Assembly (NCBI GenBank): GCA_026018925.1
Contig: JAKSZU010000006.1
Coordinates: 130,241,592 to 130,305,591 of the forward strand
DNA length: 64,000 bases
Source of the DNA: Tupaia tana
Lineage: Eukaryota; Chordata; Mammalia; Scandentia; Tupaiidae
Direction: 5' to 3'
Within the stretch, counting starts at the first letter, position 1. Each line of letters opens with the position of its first letter. Positions 53,345 to 64,000 of this stretch are shown here, piece after piece. Below the pieces are notes generated by a model, which had not been told where the DNA came from, made no database searches, and saw only the letters and a list, made by a program, of their open reading frames with translations. The position numbers and the translations under genes were made by a program.

Positions 53345-53815
53345 TTTTTTCCTCTGAAGAAAAAATAAAATAAATTGCCTTTAATAACATATGAAACAAA
53401 ACTCAAAATGCATTCAGAAATTACATTAAGGTATAACAGGAAACAACCACAGTTTTTTTGGTAAGAGGAAAGTGACTATTCTTCCTCAAAAATACTGAAT
53501 CTGTCCAATCACTGCACTGCTGAAGAGGAGCAAGCACTTACATGGTGGGTTTTGAAAGTACCAGTGTCATGGTGGAACTGAATAGAGAATGCAATCATTA
53601 CCACTATCAACAAGGTGGTGTTTTTTTGTTTTTGTTTTTGATACAAATTACACATTACACCAACACAGTCTAAGGACTAGGGATGCCATGGAATATTTTA
53701 AAGCATGACAGTTTGGTTACCTGGTACACAAATTAAGACTTGCAGTAAAATACAAATCACAGATGAATCCTTGATGTGCAACTTTTGTACTGATCTGTGG
53801 AAAGCTAAAACATAA
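53345..53815 (-). pseudogene. Possible retrocopied mRNA 3' UTR
   Basis: On the minus strand the block ends in a run of A (plus-strand T run at about 53341-53351), preceded about 25-30 nt upstream by ATTAAA. Upstream text has UTR-like composition without a frame or SINE/L1 signature. This is the layout of a processed retrocopy truncated within the 3' UTR. I cannot name the parent gene. An L1-type 3' tail is the main alternative. Confidence 0.4.
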
Positions 53816-53827
53816 AAACAGAACTCA

Positions 53828-53995
53828 AATGGAGCCAGTAGGTGGTTAAGGCATTGGATTCTCACATGGTTGACTGAGGTTCAAGCACTAGATGCAGCAG
53901 CTTGAGAATCATACCAGGCGCATGTGTGTGCATGCCCAAAATTCCAGGAGGAGAAAGGATTGTAGCATAGCCATGCCCCCAAAACCCATTTTAAA
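53828..53995 (+). mobile_element. tRNA-derived SINE, 3'-truncated or deleted
   Basis: Head GGAGCCAGTAGGTGG through GCATAGCCATGCCCCC. The CT-rich part is missing. Target duplication GAACTCAAATGGA / AGACTCAAATGGA. Confidence 0.75.
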
Positions 53996-54284
53996 AATCT
54001 ACAATCTAGACTCAAATGGATATATCAGCTTGAAAGTCATGTCTATGGTTTAGTATCTATAATAAAGTTATTTTATTATCAGAAAATATTTATACTTTTT
54101 TCTTTTATAAACGTTATTTGTGATTTCTTTTAATTATACTAACTAGATACTTTCCAGCTCACATTGCTCAAATATGTATTGTCTAAGGAACTAGACATTT
54201 TGGGAGACCTTTGATCAGAATTTTATCTTGATCTGCATAAGGAATGATACTACTTTGCATACAATGTTTATCAAGAAATTGCAT

Positions 54285-54516
54285 AGTGAGGGTCAAATGG
54301 TGGTACAGCAGCAAAAAATGGCACTCTGCAAGGCTGATCCACATGGGAAGGTCCCAGGTTTGCATCCAGTGACCTCCCTGAGTATGCTGGCATGCACACA
54401 CACACCATTTGGGCCTGCTTGGGGCAGGAGATGGATCATGGCATCAAGCTTTTGTTGGGAGTGCTGTCTCTCTGTCTCTCTTGGTCATGGAAGGAATGAA
54501 TAAACAAATACTAAAA
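54285..54516 (+). mobile_element. Second-family SINE
   Basis: AGGGTCAAATGGTGGTACAG head, AGGTTTGCATCCAGTGAC at the B-box position, then CT segment and tail CATGGAAGGAATGAATAAAC. Confidence 0.62.
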
Positions 54517-54527
54517 AGAGAATTTTA

Positions 54528-54965
54528 GGGGCCAGCAGGTGGCATGATGCTTAAAATGCTGGACCCCATATTGTTGACCATGGTTCAAGCCCCAGACCTG
54601 GCACTTTGAAAATCACACTGGGAGGACCAGTGGGTGGTGCGGTGGTTAAGGCGCTGGATGCTCCCACATGGCTGACCATGGTTCAAATCCTGGACCTGTG
54701 GCTTGCTTTCTCATCTTCTCTCTCTCTCTGTGTGTGTGTCTCTCTGGTCAAATTAAAAATTAATGAATAAATAAAGTTAAATAAATAATTTAAAAAAAAG
54801 AAGAAAAAATCACACGGGGCTCTAGGCATATGGGCCCCAAATCCTGAGGGGATAAAGGAGGAGAAGGAATTATGGAGTGACTTCCCTGGGGGATGATTTC
54901 TCACTTTCCCCTCTCTCTGTCACTTTCTCTGGTGAGTGCATGTGCCCTATGGCAAAAAATATATT
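54528..54965 (+). mobile_element. tRNA-derived SINE, host of a nested SINE
   Basis: Head at 54528-54618 and body/tail at 54816-54965 form one plus-strand long SINE, broken by the insertion at 54619-54805. Confidence 0.88.
54619..54805 (+). mobile_element. Short SINE variant nested in a long SINE
   Basis: Head with GGTTCAAATCC, direct junction to GGCTTGCTTTCTCATC, tail with AATAAATAAAGTTAAATAAA. Flanked by AAAATCACAC at 54609-54618 and 54806-54815, a perfect target duplication. Confidence 0.92.
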
Positions 54966-55917
54966 TTTGGAAAAGAATTTTACAGCAACATTATTAAATT
55001 CTAGTCACTTCCTTTCTAATAGTACTGCAGTATAGAAATGTGAAATTGGAAGGTAATATAAAAGCTTACATTATTTCCTCATTTTCCACTTCCTTTACCA
55101 TTAAACCTAACAGGTTTAATGATTATAAAGTGACCCTACAGTTACACCTTCTTTTCATTCCTCTGCAAATCTGTGAGCAAATGGCTAAAAGGCAATAAAT
55201 TAAGAACAGAGAAACAGATGGTCTTAATAACTCACAAACAGGAGAGCAAATATTAATCTACTATTGCTGTCTGGGAGAATACCCAGGATCTACAAACATA
55301 AGACCAATGCACACCTGTCTGTTATGGGGCTCTGAACACATCAAAAAAAACTCAGTTGTTTCACAAAGTAGATTCTTGTGCAAGTTCACCCTAAAGACTA
55401 TTTTTTTCTTTAGCCTGTTGACTCTAGCTTTTTTTTTTTTTTTCCTGGCTTCTTGATGCAAATTTTCTTTTATCCTTTCACCACACAGCAAGACAAAGCC
55501 TTGGAAAGACAGCCTTTAGATAGAGTTACACAATTTTCACAAATGGAAACACCGATGCCAAAGAACTGGAACTATTTAGTGCAGAGGGATGAAGAGAAAA
55601 CACTGTCCTGAACAAAGGAACGTAAGCGGCGTTCGAAGGTTAGGCTGCGTGACACGCTGCACACCCTTGCAGCCCGCTTCGCTTGGCACCCCGAGGAAAA
55701 ACAATCCCCTGTGCTGCCAAAGCAACCTGGGTGGCCACAGTCTAGCCACTTTTCTGCCAGCCAGATGATTTCTTCTGATACAATTCTTGTCCTGTTTTGA
55801 TTTGAATGTGTTAGGGCCTTTATCTTTTTCCTAATGCAAAATGAATAGGAAATGAACGTGTAGGGGGAGTGAAATCTTCTATAGGGAAATGTTTACACTA
55901 ACAGGAACGGGAAAAGA

Positions 55918-56058
55918 TACATATATATATATATATATATATATATCTATCTTTTACATATATATGTGTATATATATATACACATACACACACATACATA
56001 CACACATATATATATATATGTCACTTTCTCTCTCTCTCTCTATCTCTCTCTCTATATA

Positions 56059-56108
<50 letters not shown>
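55918..56108. repeat. Compound (AT)/(AC)/(CT) microsatellite
   Basis: About 190 bp of AT units with internal ACAC, ATAC and CTCT blocks. Confidence 0.95.
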
Positions 56109-56111
<3 letters not shown>

Positions 56112-56394
56112 GAAAAGTTGAATGGAGTTTAGGGACCTTTCCAATTAAACAAAAGGTGTTCTCACTCTGATACTCTGATTTCCCTCCCTTCTTTCTCCCT
56201 GGGATCTTCTGTCAATAGCACTGGTACTGCTTTGGGAAACTAGAACTGGGACTAAAGAGAAAAGGGGGGAAGAAACAGCTGAATCAAGCTCCGATACCAA
56301 GTTTTTTTCTCTTTCTTTTAAAGTTCCAAGTCCATGAAGTAGAATTGGTGAAATCCTCAAATTTCGATCAGGAAATCCTTTCTTTAAAGAATTA

Positions 56395-56570
56395 TTCATT
56401 TTAATTTTATTTATTATTATTATTTTTTAAACTTGCTATAGGACATGGGTGCTTGAGAGAGAGAGAGAGAGAGAGAGAATCAAGCTGCCAGGTCTGGGAC
56501 AAAAACCACAGTCACCCACACGCGTGTCCAGCACCTTAACCACTTTGCCACTTGCTAGCCCCTACATCAG
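56395..56570 (-). mobile_element. Short SINE variant with normal tail
   Basis: Complement: head GGGGCTAGCAAGTGGC..., then GGCAGCTTGATTC joined to (CT)n, then CATGTCCTATAGC tail and (AAT)n. Confidence 0.7.
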
Positions 56571-58194
56571 GAAATTTGGTCTAGTCTTATAATATATGTA
56601 ATGACTCTTCTTATACCATTTCAGTTGTGTTTCTGTTTTGGGCACTCTAAGAACATTTGCTATAAGCGGATATTTACATTAATTTCCTGAGTCATATGGC
56701 AAAGGATAGAGAAAGGAGAGGGTTGTAATAGACATGTAAGATCAATGCATAGGTACTGGGCCAACTAGAAGTTTTCATTAACTATTATCATTATCTTTTA
56801 AATAATGACTTATAAGGCAGACTGTGTCCAGCTGTGGTGTTTAGGGACCAGTTCACACCCTAGTCTCCAAGGTCCACATCTCCACATGCATATTTCTGGC
56901 ACAAGATCCAGCTGTTTTCAAACTGAAATTGTGTCTCCATTGATGTGGCTGTGTCCTCAGAAGCACATTAGTCATGAGGTCATTTATATGTATGCGACTG
57001 GAGAAAAACGTTATTTTGCAACGTGATTCAGCTATTCAATTTATCCAACACTCCTATGGCAGATGTTCGCAGATTATAGCATTTATATTTAAATATTCCT
57101 GGTTCTAATGAAAATTCTCAATGTATTCAGAAGAACAGAATGAGAGGAAATCTAGCTGGTCTTCCATTGGATTTCTGGGGTTGTGTCAAGGACTGTGTGT
57201 GTATGTGCTCATGAGTGTATATCTACATAAACTTACTAACTAACACATGAGCACCACAAATGGAGACAAACCATACACAAAGCATCTGGAACCTTGATTT
57301 CTGTCAGCAGATAAGCCCAGAACTTTGCAATGAATCAACAAAAGTTTCTAACCAAAATTTACCTTCACCTATCAGAAATAGAAGCAAAAATCTCCTTAAT
57401 GTTTTGTGTTACTTTCCGAGGGAAAGTTCTAGTAATGAGACTTGATAGCAAATCTCGACAGGATTATAACACAAAAAGCAAAGAGAAGATACAGTAACTA
57501 TTGAATGATAAAACAACAGAATGAATGGCAGATTTTACCCTTCCTATTTTAACTGTCAGCATTTTTTTTTCGCGGTTTTGCAGGTGGAACTAGAATTCTT
57601 TAATATTCTGATTCAACAGCATTTTCACAGAGGGGTTAAAGTATCTGGGTGTGAGTCAAACTAAACTAAGCCATTTGGAGTTTGGCTGTTGTTTCTTTCT
57701 AATTTTTCCTGACCTTCCCTTTCTTGGCAGACTCAAGTCTCTAATATCTTGTCTCCTGGCTCTGAGAACAGAACATATGGTTTGCTTGAAGACTCTTGTT
57801 CAAACGTATCCATTAACCTGACAGAAGGAGGTGTGGAAGAGCAGAACCGGGAGTCATGGGCAGACACTCACTTCGAGTCCAGAGAAAACACATTTGTCCA
57901 AAAAGACACACTTGATCTTTTCTCATAAAAATCACATAAAAAGTACCTACTAAAATTTCTCTCTTATGATTTTAAAACAGCCTCTTGTTAAGCTAATTCA
58001 TCATTAATTTTATTATTCAGATAATGATTTTTTTTTCCTTAGAGAGACACAAAAATTATATACACACATACAATAAAAAGAAGCTTCAAGTAAGGATTTA
58101 TAGTTGGATAGGAGATAGGAATAGCAGTTTTGTTATAAATCTGGAGCCACTTTACCTGTCTTTATGTTATCTGTAAGTAATTATATATATATAT

Positions 58195-58440
58195 TTTTAA
58201 GGTTTTTGCCATATGGTCCATGTGCTCCTTGGAGAGAGACAGGGAGATAAAAAGTAAGAAATCACTCCCCAGGGGGATGGTCACACCGCTATCCCTTCTC
58301 CTCTATTCTCCTCCTGAGATTTTGGACATGCGTGAACACACACATGCCTGCCATGATTTTCAATTCACTAGGTGTGGGATTCGAACCGCAGTCAGCCATG
58401 TGAGAATCCAGTGCCTTAACCTCTCCCCAACCTGCTACCC
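58195..58440 (-). mobile_element. tRNA-derived SINE
   Basis: Minus copy starting after a TA tract, B box complement GGATTCGAACC intact. Confidence 0.82.
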
Positions 58441-58519
58441 CCTCTTTAAGTAATTCTTGAGGAATTCTACCCTGTCTCCTTCTAAGATTCACAGATACCT
58501 AGAAGAAATTTCTTTTACT

Positions 58520-58730
58520 TTTTAAAGCTTATTTATTCATTTCTTGGTGGGGGGTAACCTTGAAAATGTCTCACCACACCATAATTTCTCCCTGAGCCTT
58601 ACAACCAGCAAAGATCATGGGCACGTTTGAGGTGTTCAAGTGAATCCCGGGATCAAAACCCAGGGCCTTTGCTGTGGTTCCAGCATCACTCAGTGGCACC
58701 CTAACCTGTGCCATTGTGGCTGGGCCTCAA
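58520..58730 (-). mobile_element. Second-family SINE
   Basis: Minus orientation: TTTATTCATTTCTTGGTGG start, complement of the family's head at the end (CCATTGTGGCTGGGCC). Confidence 0.58.
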
Positions 58731-58781
58731 AGAAATTTCCTACCAACAGCCAATGCTTCTATCAAAAATTCCTGAAATATA

Positions 58782-59050
58782 GGGAACCAGCAGTTAGCGT
58801 AATGGCTATGTCGCTGGACTCCCACGTAGTCGACCGCGGTTCGCGTCTCGGACCCGGTGGCTTACAACTCACGCCGGGCGCGTGTGCGTGCGTGCCCAAG
58901 ATCCCGAGAGGAGAACGGAGGAGAAGGGATTGCGGCGTGACCATCCCCCCTGGGGGGTGATTTCTCGCTTTCTGTCTCTATGTCTCTCTCTGTCTGTCTG
59001 GCGAGCGCACGCGCCCTATAGCGAAAAAACCTCTCCAAAAAAAAAAAAAA
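58782..59050 (+). mobile_element. tRNA-derived SINE, youngest subfamily
   Basis: Nearly identical to 46814-47070 including GGTTCGCGTCTCGG and GGAGAACGGAGG. Perfect target duplication ATTCCTGAAATATA at 58768-58781 and 59051-59064, pure A tail. Best candidate for a recent insertion in the window. Confidence 0.96.
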
Positions 59051-59382
59051 ATTCCTGAAATATAATCATTAGGTTGCTGAATAATTTTTATACATGATTA
59101 ATACAGTGGTAGAGAATTTCTGTAAAATAGGGAGAAGTCATGATACCTAAAGCTCATAGGGTCCCCAAAATTCCACAACCATTTGTATCCATTAATCAAC
59201 TACTCAGATTTTAACATGGGCTCCTTCATTTGGAGCCCACTGAAACTGCATTTACCATCTGCCCTCTGTGGTGTGTTGAGTTTTGAAAGCAAGCTGCACA
59301 GGGTAGGGAAATATAATCAGTGGAAATAAAGTTCTTCCAGTAGGACAGGTAAGCCTGCTTTTTCTTTTCAAAACTGATAGGA

Positions 59383-59575
59383 AGACCGGCAGATGGTTTA
59401 GTGGTTGGGATGTTGGACTCCCACATGGCTGACTATGGTTTGAGTTCCAGACCTGGCAGCTTGCTTTCTCACGCCCCCCAGCCCCCCTTTCTGTGTCACT
59501 CTCTGCTCAAATTAAAATAAATAACAATGATGAATAAAATTAAATAAAATAATTCTTTTTAAAGAAAACCTAATA
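59383..59575 (+). mobile_element. Short SINE variant, AT-rich tail
   Basis: Head joined directly to GGCAGCTTGCTTTCTCACG, then CTGCTCAAATTAAAATAAAT and AATAAAATTAAATAAAATAA; same layout as 36780 and 54619. Confidence 0.78.
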
Positions 59576-59584
59576 GGTAACTAC

Positions 59585-59858
59585 TTTTTTCTTTTCTTTT
59601 TTTTAAGAGAGACTTTTGCTATAGGGTGCATGTGCTTGCTGGAGAGACAGAGACAGGAAGAGAGAAAGTGAGAAATCATCCATGTGGCAAGAGGGAGGGA
59701 TGGACACACTGTAATCCTTTCTTCATTCTCCTCCTGGGATTTTGGGCACACACGCACACATGTGTGGCTTGAGTTGCAAGACCCTGGGTACAGGATGTGA
59801 ACCACGATCAGCCACGTGAGAGTAGAGTCCTTAACCACTACACCACCTGCTGGTTCCA
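59585..59858 (-). mobile_element. tRNA-derived SINE
   Basis: Minus copy facing the short variant, with head CACCTGCTGGTTCC. Confidence 0.83.
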
Positions 59859-59894
59859 GTACCTATTTTCTTTCTTTTCTTTTTTTTTTAAGTA

Positions 59895-60140
59895 TAGGGC
59901 TCCCTGAACTTAGTGCAGTGTATTAAGTGCTGTACGTAGAAAGTTGGATACCACATGGCTGACTGTGGTTCAATTCTTGGCCCCACTCCACTGGCTTGAG
60001 AAAAATGTCAGATCATGTGCATGTGTACCCAAATCCTGACTGAATGGAGAAAAGAGAATTGTGGCATGACCACACCCCACTGGGGGTGCTTTCACTCTCT
60101 CTGTCAAGTGCACATACTTACTAACAATAATAAAATAAGG
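59895..60140 (+). mobile_element. tRNA-derived SINE, divergent
   Basis: Plus copy with a divergent head (GGGCTCCCTGAACTTAGTG), TGTGGTTCAATTCTTGGCC at the B-box position and a shortened CT segment, ending in AATAATAAAATAAGG. Confidence 0.65.
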
Positions 60141-60299
60141 AAAATTACACTCAACTCATTATTACCACCAAAGTAGCTCATTTATGCTGAAGATTACACA
60201 GACCACTTTGAAAACTATATTCTTTCCTTTCTAGAACTTCATTCTCACGTGTCTTCTGCTTCATACTTGATCTGGCTGGCTTATGAGCTACTTGCCAGG

Positions 60300-60530
60300 G
60301 TAGGTAGTCTTTCCATTTATTTATCCATTCATCCATCTATTCAAAAGACATTTCTTGAATGCATGTGCCAATCAGAGTACTGGGGAATACACACACACAC
60401 ACACACATATATATACTTTTAACTCTATTACTCTCACGATGTACATTCTCTTATTCCTATTTTATAAATGAGGAACTGGAACTCAGATAAATTAATTTGC
60501 TAGATCAAGTCTATTTGATACTACACTTTG
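60300..60530. repeat. L2 and MIR pieces around an (AC)n/(TA)n tract
   Basis: CCATTCATCCATCTATTCAA is L2-like; TTTTATAAATGAGGAACTGG is antisense MIR; AC/TA tract at 60391-60416. Confidence 0.5.
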
Positions 60531-60950
60531 TGCTTTCTTCTACATCATACAGAACAGAGGGTAACAAATGATGAATTATAGCTTTTATGTTCTCTGCTAA
60601 CATGATACTCCACTCACTTAAATCATAGAAAGTTTCCTTCTCTTCTAGGCCTGCTCAGCTCAATGAAAAAAAAATGAGTACATCTATTCCCTTGTCAACT
60701 CCACTTTTTTAAAAAAAATGAAGTTATACAAATATTTTCCATTCCATTAACTTATGTAATCTAGAGACTAATGAACACAAAATGAATTTTTGCTTTTTGG
60801 GCTATTTGTCTTGCCATTAGCTAAAACATTATGACAAATTTCATCTGTTACATAAACAAACCTGAGCTATTTTAAAGTCCAGAGAATGTGAAACTGGTAC
60901 TGAATCTGAGTGGAAGACTGATTTTTACAACTGTCTGCCTCTTTGCATCA

Positions 60951-61133
<183 letters not shown>

Positions 61134-61889
61134 TTAGCCACACAACAGAATAAAAAACAGTCATACTTACTATAACACTATTTACTCTACTGAGTGACAA
61201 ACTGATGGGATGAAATGACTGGTAAATGGACTCCCACCACAAAATAAAGACCAGCTGCTACTGCTCTCCTCATTTTCAGTAGAGATGATGTGGTCAAGTG
61301 TTTGTTTCCTTTCTCACATCCTTAATAGGAAGAGGGGTCTTTCTGATGACTTTTTGATGAAAGCTCATTTCATAAATTTCCATATAATTATTGCTGTCAT
61401 GTACATAAGTCATGATCTATGTTGTAAGGACTTTATAGGAACCAGAATAAGTTGTATATAAGTGAAATATCTTCTACCTACTTTTATGGCATTTATTTTA
61501 CTTTAGCAAATGACATAGTTAGAGTGGATATGAAATAGGAAACTATGCATTCACAGCAAGCGAATATGAACTTTCAAAATTCTTTTTTTTTGCCTTGAAT
61601 TCCTGGGAACTGAATAAAGAAATTGAGATAGTAAGAAGTGGGAGTTGGGGGGATTTGGAGTTGGCAAATATTCTTGTTAGATGAGATATATACACCCAAA
61701 GGCTCTAAACTATGGGTAGGGATGGTCTTTACAGAATAGGAACTCTGCTTGTGGTACTTTCAGGGTTCTATGACACATACAATTTGAATATTGATCCCTG
61801 ACAAATTATGTTTATTCTTGGTACTTAACAGAATCAGATTCAGCCTATGTAACCAATTTGATAAATGAAACTGCTAATAAAAGCCTTAT

Positions 61890-62145
61890 TTATTGAGAGT
61901 TTTTTGCTATAGGGCACGTGTGCTCACCAGAAAGACAGAGAGAGACAGAGACAGAAAGCGAGAAATCACACACCAGGGGGGATGGCCACGCCACAATCCC
62001 TTCTCCTCCATTCTCCTCTCGGGATCTTGGACACACACACACATGCACCCAGCATAAGTTTAAGCCACTAGGTCCAGGACTTGAACCACAGTCAACTACA
62101 TGGGAGTCCAATGATGTAGGCATTATGGCATCTGCTGGTCCAAGT
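61890..62145 (-). mobile_element. tRNA-derived SINE
   Basis: Minus copy, CACGTGTGCTCACCAG start. Target duplication AAGCCTTATTTATT / AAGTCTTATTTATT. Confidence 0.88.
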
Positions 62146-62169
62146 CTTATTTATTTTTAAAATCATTTT

Positions 62170-62440
62170 TAAGGGACTGGCAGGTAGCATGGTGGTTAAG
62201 GCACTGGACTCCTGAATGGTCAACTATGGTTCGAGGCCTGGACCTAGTAGCTTGGAACTCATGCTGGTCACATATGTGTGCATGCCCACAATCCTGAGAG
62301 GAGAATGAAGCAGAAGGGATTGTGACCTGGCCACCTCTCGGGGAGGGGGAGGATTGTTTTTCACTTTCTCTCTGTCCCTCTCTGTGTCTCTGGCAAGCAC
62401 ATGCATCCTATATAAAAAATCTTTCTCTCTAAAACCAATA
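62170..62440 (+). mobile_element. tRNA-derived SINE, one arm of an inverted pair
   Basis: Plus copy GGGACTGGCAGGTAGCATGG, with B box GGTTCGAGGCC. It faces the SINE at 62545. Confidence 0.85.
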
Positions 62441-62454
62441 TTTATTAAAAAGCT

Positions 62455-62550
62455 TCTTTCTTTCTCTTTCTTCCTTCCTCCCTTCCTTCCTTCCTTCCTT
62501 CCTTCCTTCCTTCCTTCCTTTCTTTCTTTCTTTCTTTCTTCTTTTCTTTC
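62455..62550. repeat. (TTCC)n/(TTTC)n tract
   Basis: About 90 bp of TTCC and TTTC units on the plus strand, i.e. the expanded A-rich tail of the minus-strand SINE beside it. Confidence 0.93.
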
Positions 62551-62797
62551 TTTTTTTGTAGAGGTTTTTGCTATAGGATGCATGTGTTCACCAGAAATAC
62601 AGAGACAGACAGAGAGATAGAAAATGAAGAATCCCCCCCCACCCCCAGGGGGATGGCCACACCACAATCCCTTCTCCTCCATTCTCCTCTCGGGATCTTC
62701 AGCATGTATGCACACACACCCAGTATGAGTTTAAGCCACCACGTTTGGGACTATATGGGAGTCCCACAACATAGCCATTACACCAACTGCTGGTCCC
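62551..62797 (-). mobile_element. tRNA-derived SINE with expanded GAAA/GGAA tail
   Basis: Minus copy. Target duplication AAAAAGCTTCTTTCTTTC / AAAAAGCTTATTTCTTTC encloses SINE plus the tetranucleotide tract, so the tract grew from the tail. Confidence 0.88.
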
Positions 62798-62814
62798 AAA
62801 AAGCTTATTTCTTT

Positions 62815-63010
62815 CTTTGATGAAAGTGAGAGATCGAGTGAGAGAGTGTCCTCACCAGGGTCTCCTTCTATGATCATCCCCAAAACCTTCCCCGCCAGAC
62901 AAGATTATGGGTGTGCATGGCCAACACTGCCGTTGACCAGGGACCTACTCTGATCTTCCATAGGAAAGCAGCATCCTTTGAACATCACATTGTCACTATA
63001 CCACTGTGTC
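62815..63010 (-). mobile_element. Second-family SINE
   Basis: Minus copy: TGAAAGTGAGAGATCGAGTG start, TCTATGATCATCCCC body, ends CACTGTGTCTGCC; A/B boxes heavily decayed. Confidence 0.5.
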
Positions 63011-63864
63011 TGCCTTGACCATATGATAATGTGAACTACTACCCTACAGAAACTCATGCTATATGGTGAGAAATCTTTTCTAAATCACAAAAATAGCCTT
63101 TTTTTTTCTTCCCATTTTTCAGGTTTCCTGAATAACATAAACCACGAAAAGCTGAATACTATAATCAGAAGGTTTGAAGGTTGAGGAAATACCAAATCAA
63201 AATGTGGTTTATTCACTCTCCACAGTTATGACTTATTTGACATAGACCTCCTGCCTGTGGGTTATGTTTACAAGGTATAGCCAAATTTCATCTGACAGCT
63301 AGGCAACGATGCTTCTTTGATAAAAGACCATTCCAATCCCCCAATAATCTTCAAATAAAATCGCAAAACATTATAATAAACTATCACTTGTGTCAAAGAA
63401 TGAAGAAGCCCTGGGTGGGGTGTTCACTTGGCTCACTGAAGCAATACATACAGGCCAGTATAAAGCAGATACTTGATATCTGTCCAATCGATCTGATCAT
63501 TCCAATATGCCAAACCAGATAATTCAGTCCGACAGCGACATTTGATCTACAGTAATCAAAGAATTCAGAAACTGGAGCCAAATAATGACCTCACTTTGAG
63601 TTATGTAGTCTTGACCGAAATGCCACGCACAGAAGGACATGTGCCGAATGGCAACATGCTGGTGTGGGATTACGCAGTCCACGGAACCTGCTTACCATTC
63701 AGCTGAGCCTTTTAGAAATGGACACAGCATATAACCGAAAGGTAGTGGGGCTCAAAGTGTTGAAGGACTTACTGAGATAGTAGACATGAACTATGGAGGT
63801 ATATACATGTAACACTCATTTTTTCTGTACTTGCTAGCTACATGGAAGGTAGACTTTCCTCCAT

Positions 63865-63995
63865 TCATTCAAAAACATTGAGCAAATGTCAACTTCAAGT
63901 GAGACATTTTGTTAGACAGTGGGGATATACATACATATGAACAAGACACAGCCTCCTCTCTTGTGGAGCTCCCTGGGAAGTGAAGGAGGTAAACA
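63865..63995 (+). repeat. L2 fragment
   Basis: CATTCATTCAAAAACATTGA, GTGGGGATATACATAC and TGAACAAGACACAGCC match L2 in plus orientation. Confidence 0.65.
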
Positions 63996-64000
63996 CAGGA

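Noticed and set aside
55918-56108. AT-rich array considered as a matrix attachment or origin element
   Set aside because: A compound microsatellite explains it and nothing else supports a function.
63393-63581. 62-codon minus-strand frame considered as a further ABCC9 exon
   Set aside because: It does not match the SUR2 sequence expected before H-E-A-R-F and lacks proper splice signals in phase.

Overview
The window is nuclear DNA of a placental mammal. It holds both subunit genes of the vascular/cardiac ATP-sensitive potassium (KATP) channel, both on the minus strand: all coding sequence of KCNJ8 (Kir6.1, coding exons at 6914-6541 and 2333-1433) and the 3' part of ABCC9 (SUR2, eleven coding exons between 61107 and 29656). 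The reasons for calling a mammal are small exons with GT-AG introns, Kir6.1 and SUR2 protein fragments that match the mammalian proteins almost residue for residue (compared from memory), and MIR, L2, L1, MaLR and Tigger-like fossils.

The young repeat content is one very abundant tRNA-derived SINE family of about 250 bp, roughly 45 copies, with polymerase III A and B boxes, a CT-rich 3' body and an A tail. A second, less abundant SINE family is also present. I saw no Alu, B1/B2, Bov-tA, SINEC, ERE or AfroSINE. The family resembles what I remember of colugo (Dermoptera) tRNA-derived SINEs, but I could not check this, so the species is a guess.

Layout. 1-1432: downstream flank and 3' UTR of KCNJ8. 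1433-8350: KCNJ8, with a CpG island promoter and probable non-coding exon 1 at 7790-8350, a 5' coding exon (M1 helix) and a 3' coding exon (pore, M2, C-terminal domain). 8350-29200: intergenic DNA of about 20 kb with SINEs, an old L1, a MaLR LTR, a Tigger-like element, microsatellites and a diverged duplicated block of about 135 bp. 29200-64000: ABCC9 from its 3' end back to the exon that starts at SUR2 residue about 1189. The exons join in frame without a gap and encode the last transmembrane helices of TMD2 and all of NBD2 (Walker A, signature, Walker B, switch histidine). The gene ends in two alternative last coding exons, SUR2B-type at 33809-33634 and SUR2A-type at 29793-29656, 3.8 kb apart. 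Upstream ABCC9 exons lie beyond 64000.

How the genes work together. Four Kir6.1 subunits form the pore and four SUR2 subunits surround it. SUR2 senses MgADP through its NBDs and is the target of channel openers and sulfonylureas. Choice of the last exon sets the C-terminal 45 residues of SUR2 and so the tissue type of the channel. I found no bacterial-type operon, CRISPR array or clearly new gene system. The most interesting unexplained items are the intergenic duplication, a CpG cluster deep in a 12-kb ABCC9 intron, a retrocopied 3' UTR-like block, serial SINE insertions into the same target site, and short SINE variants with their own tail.
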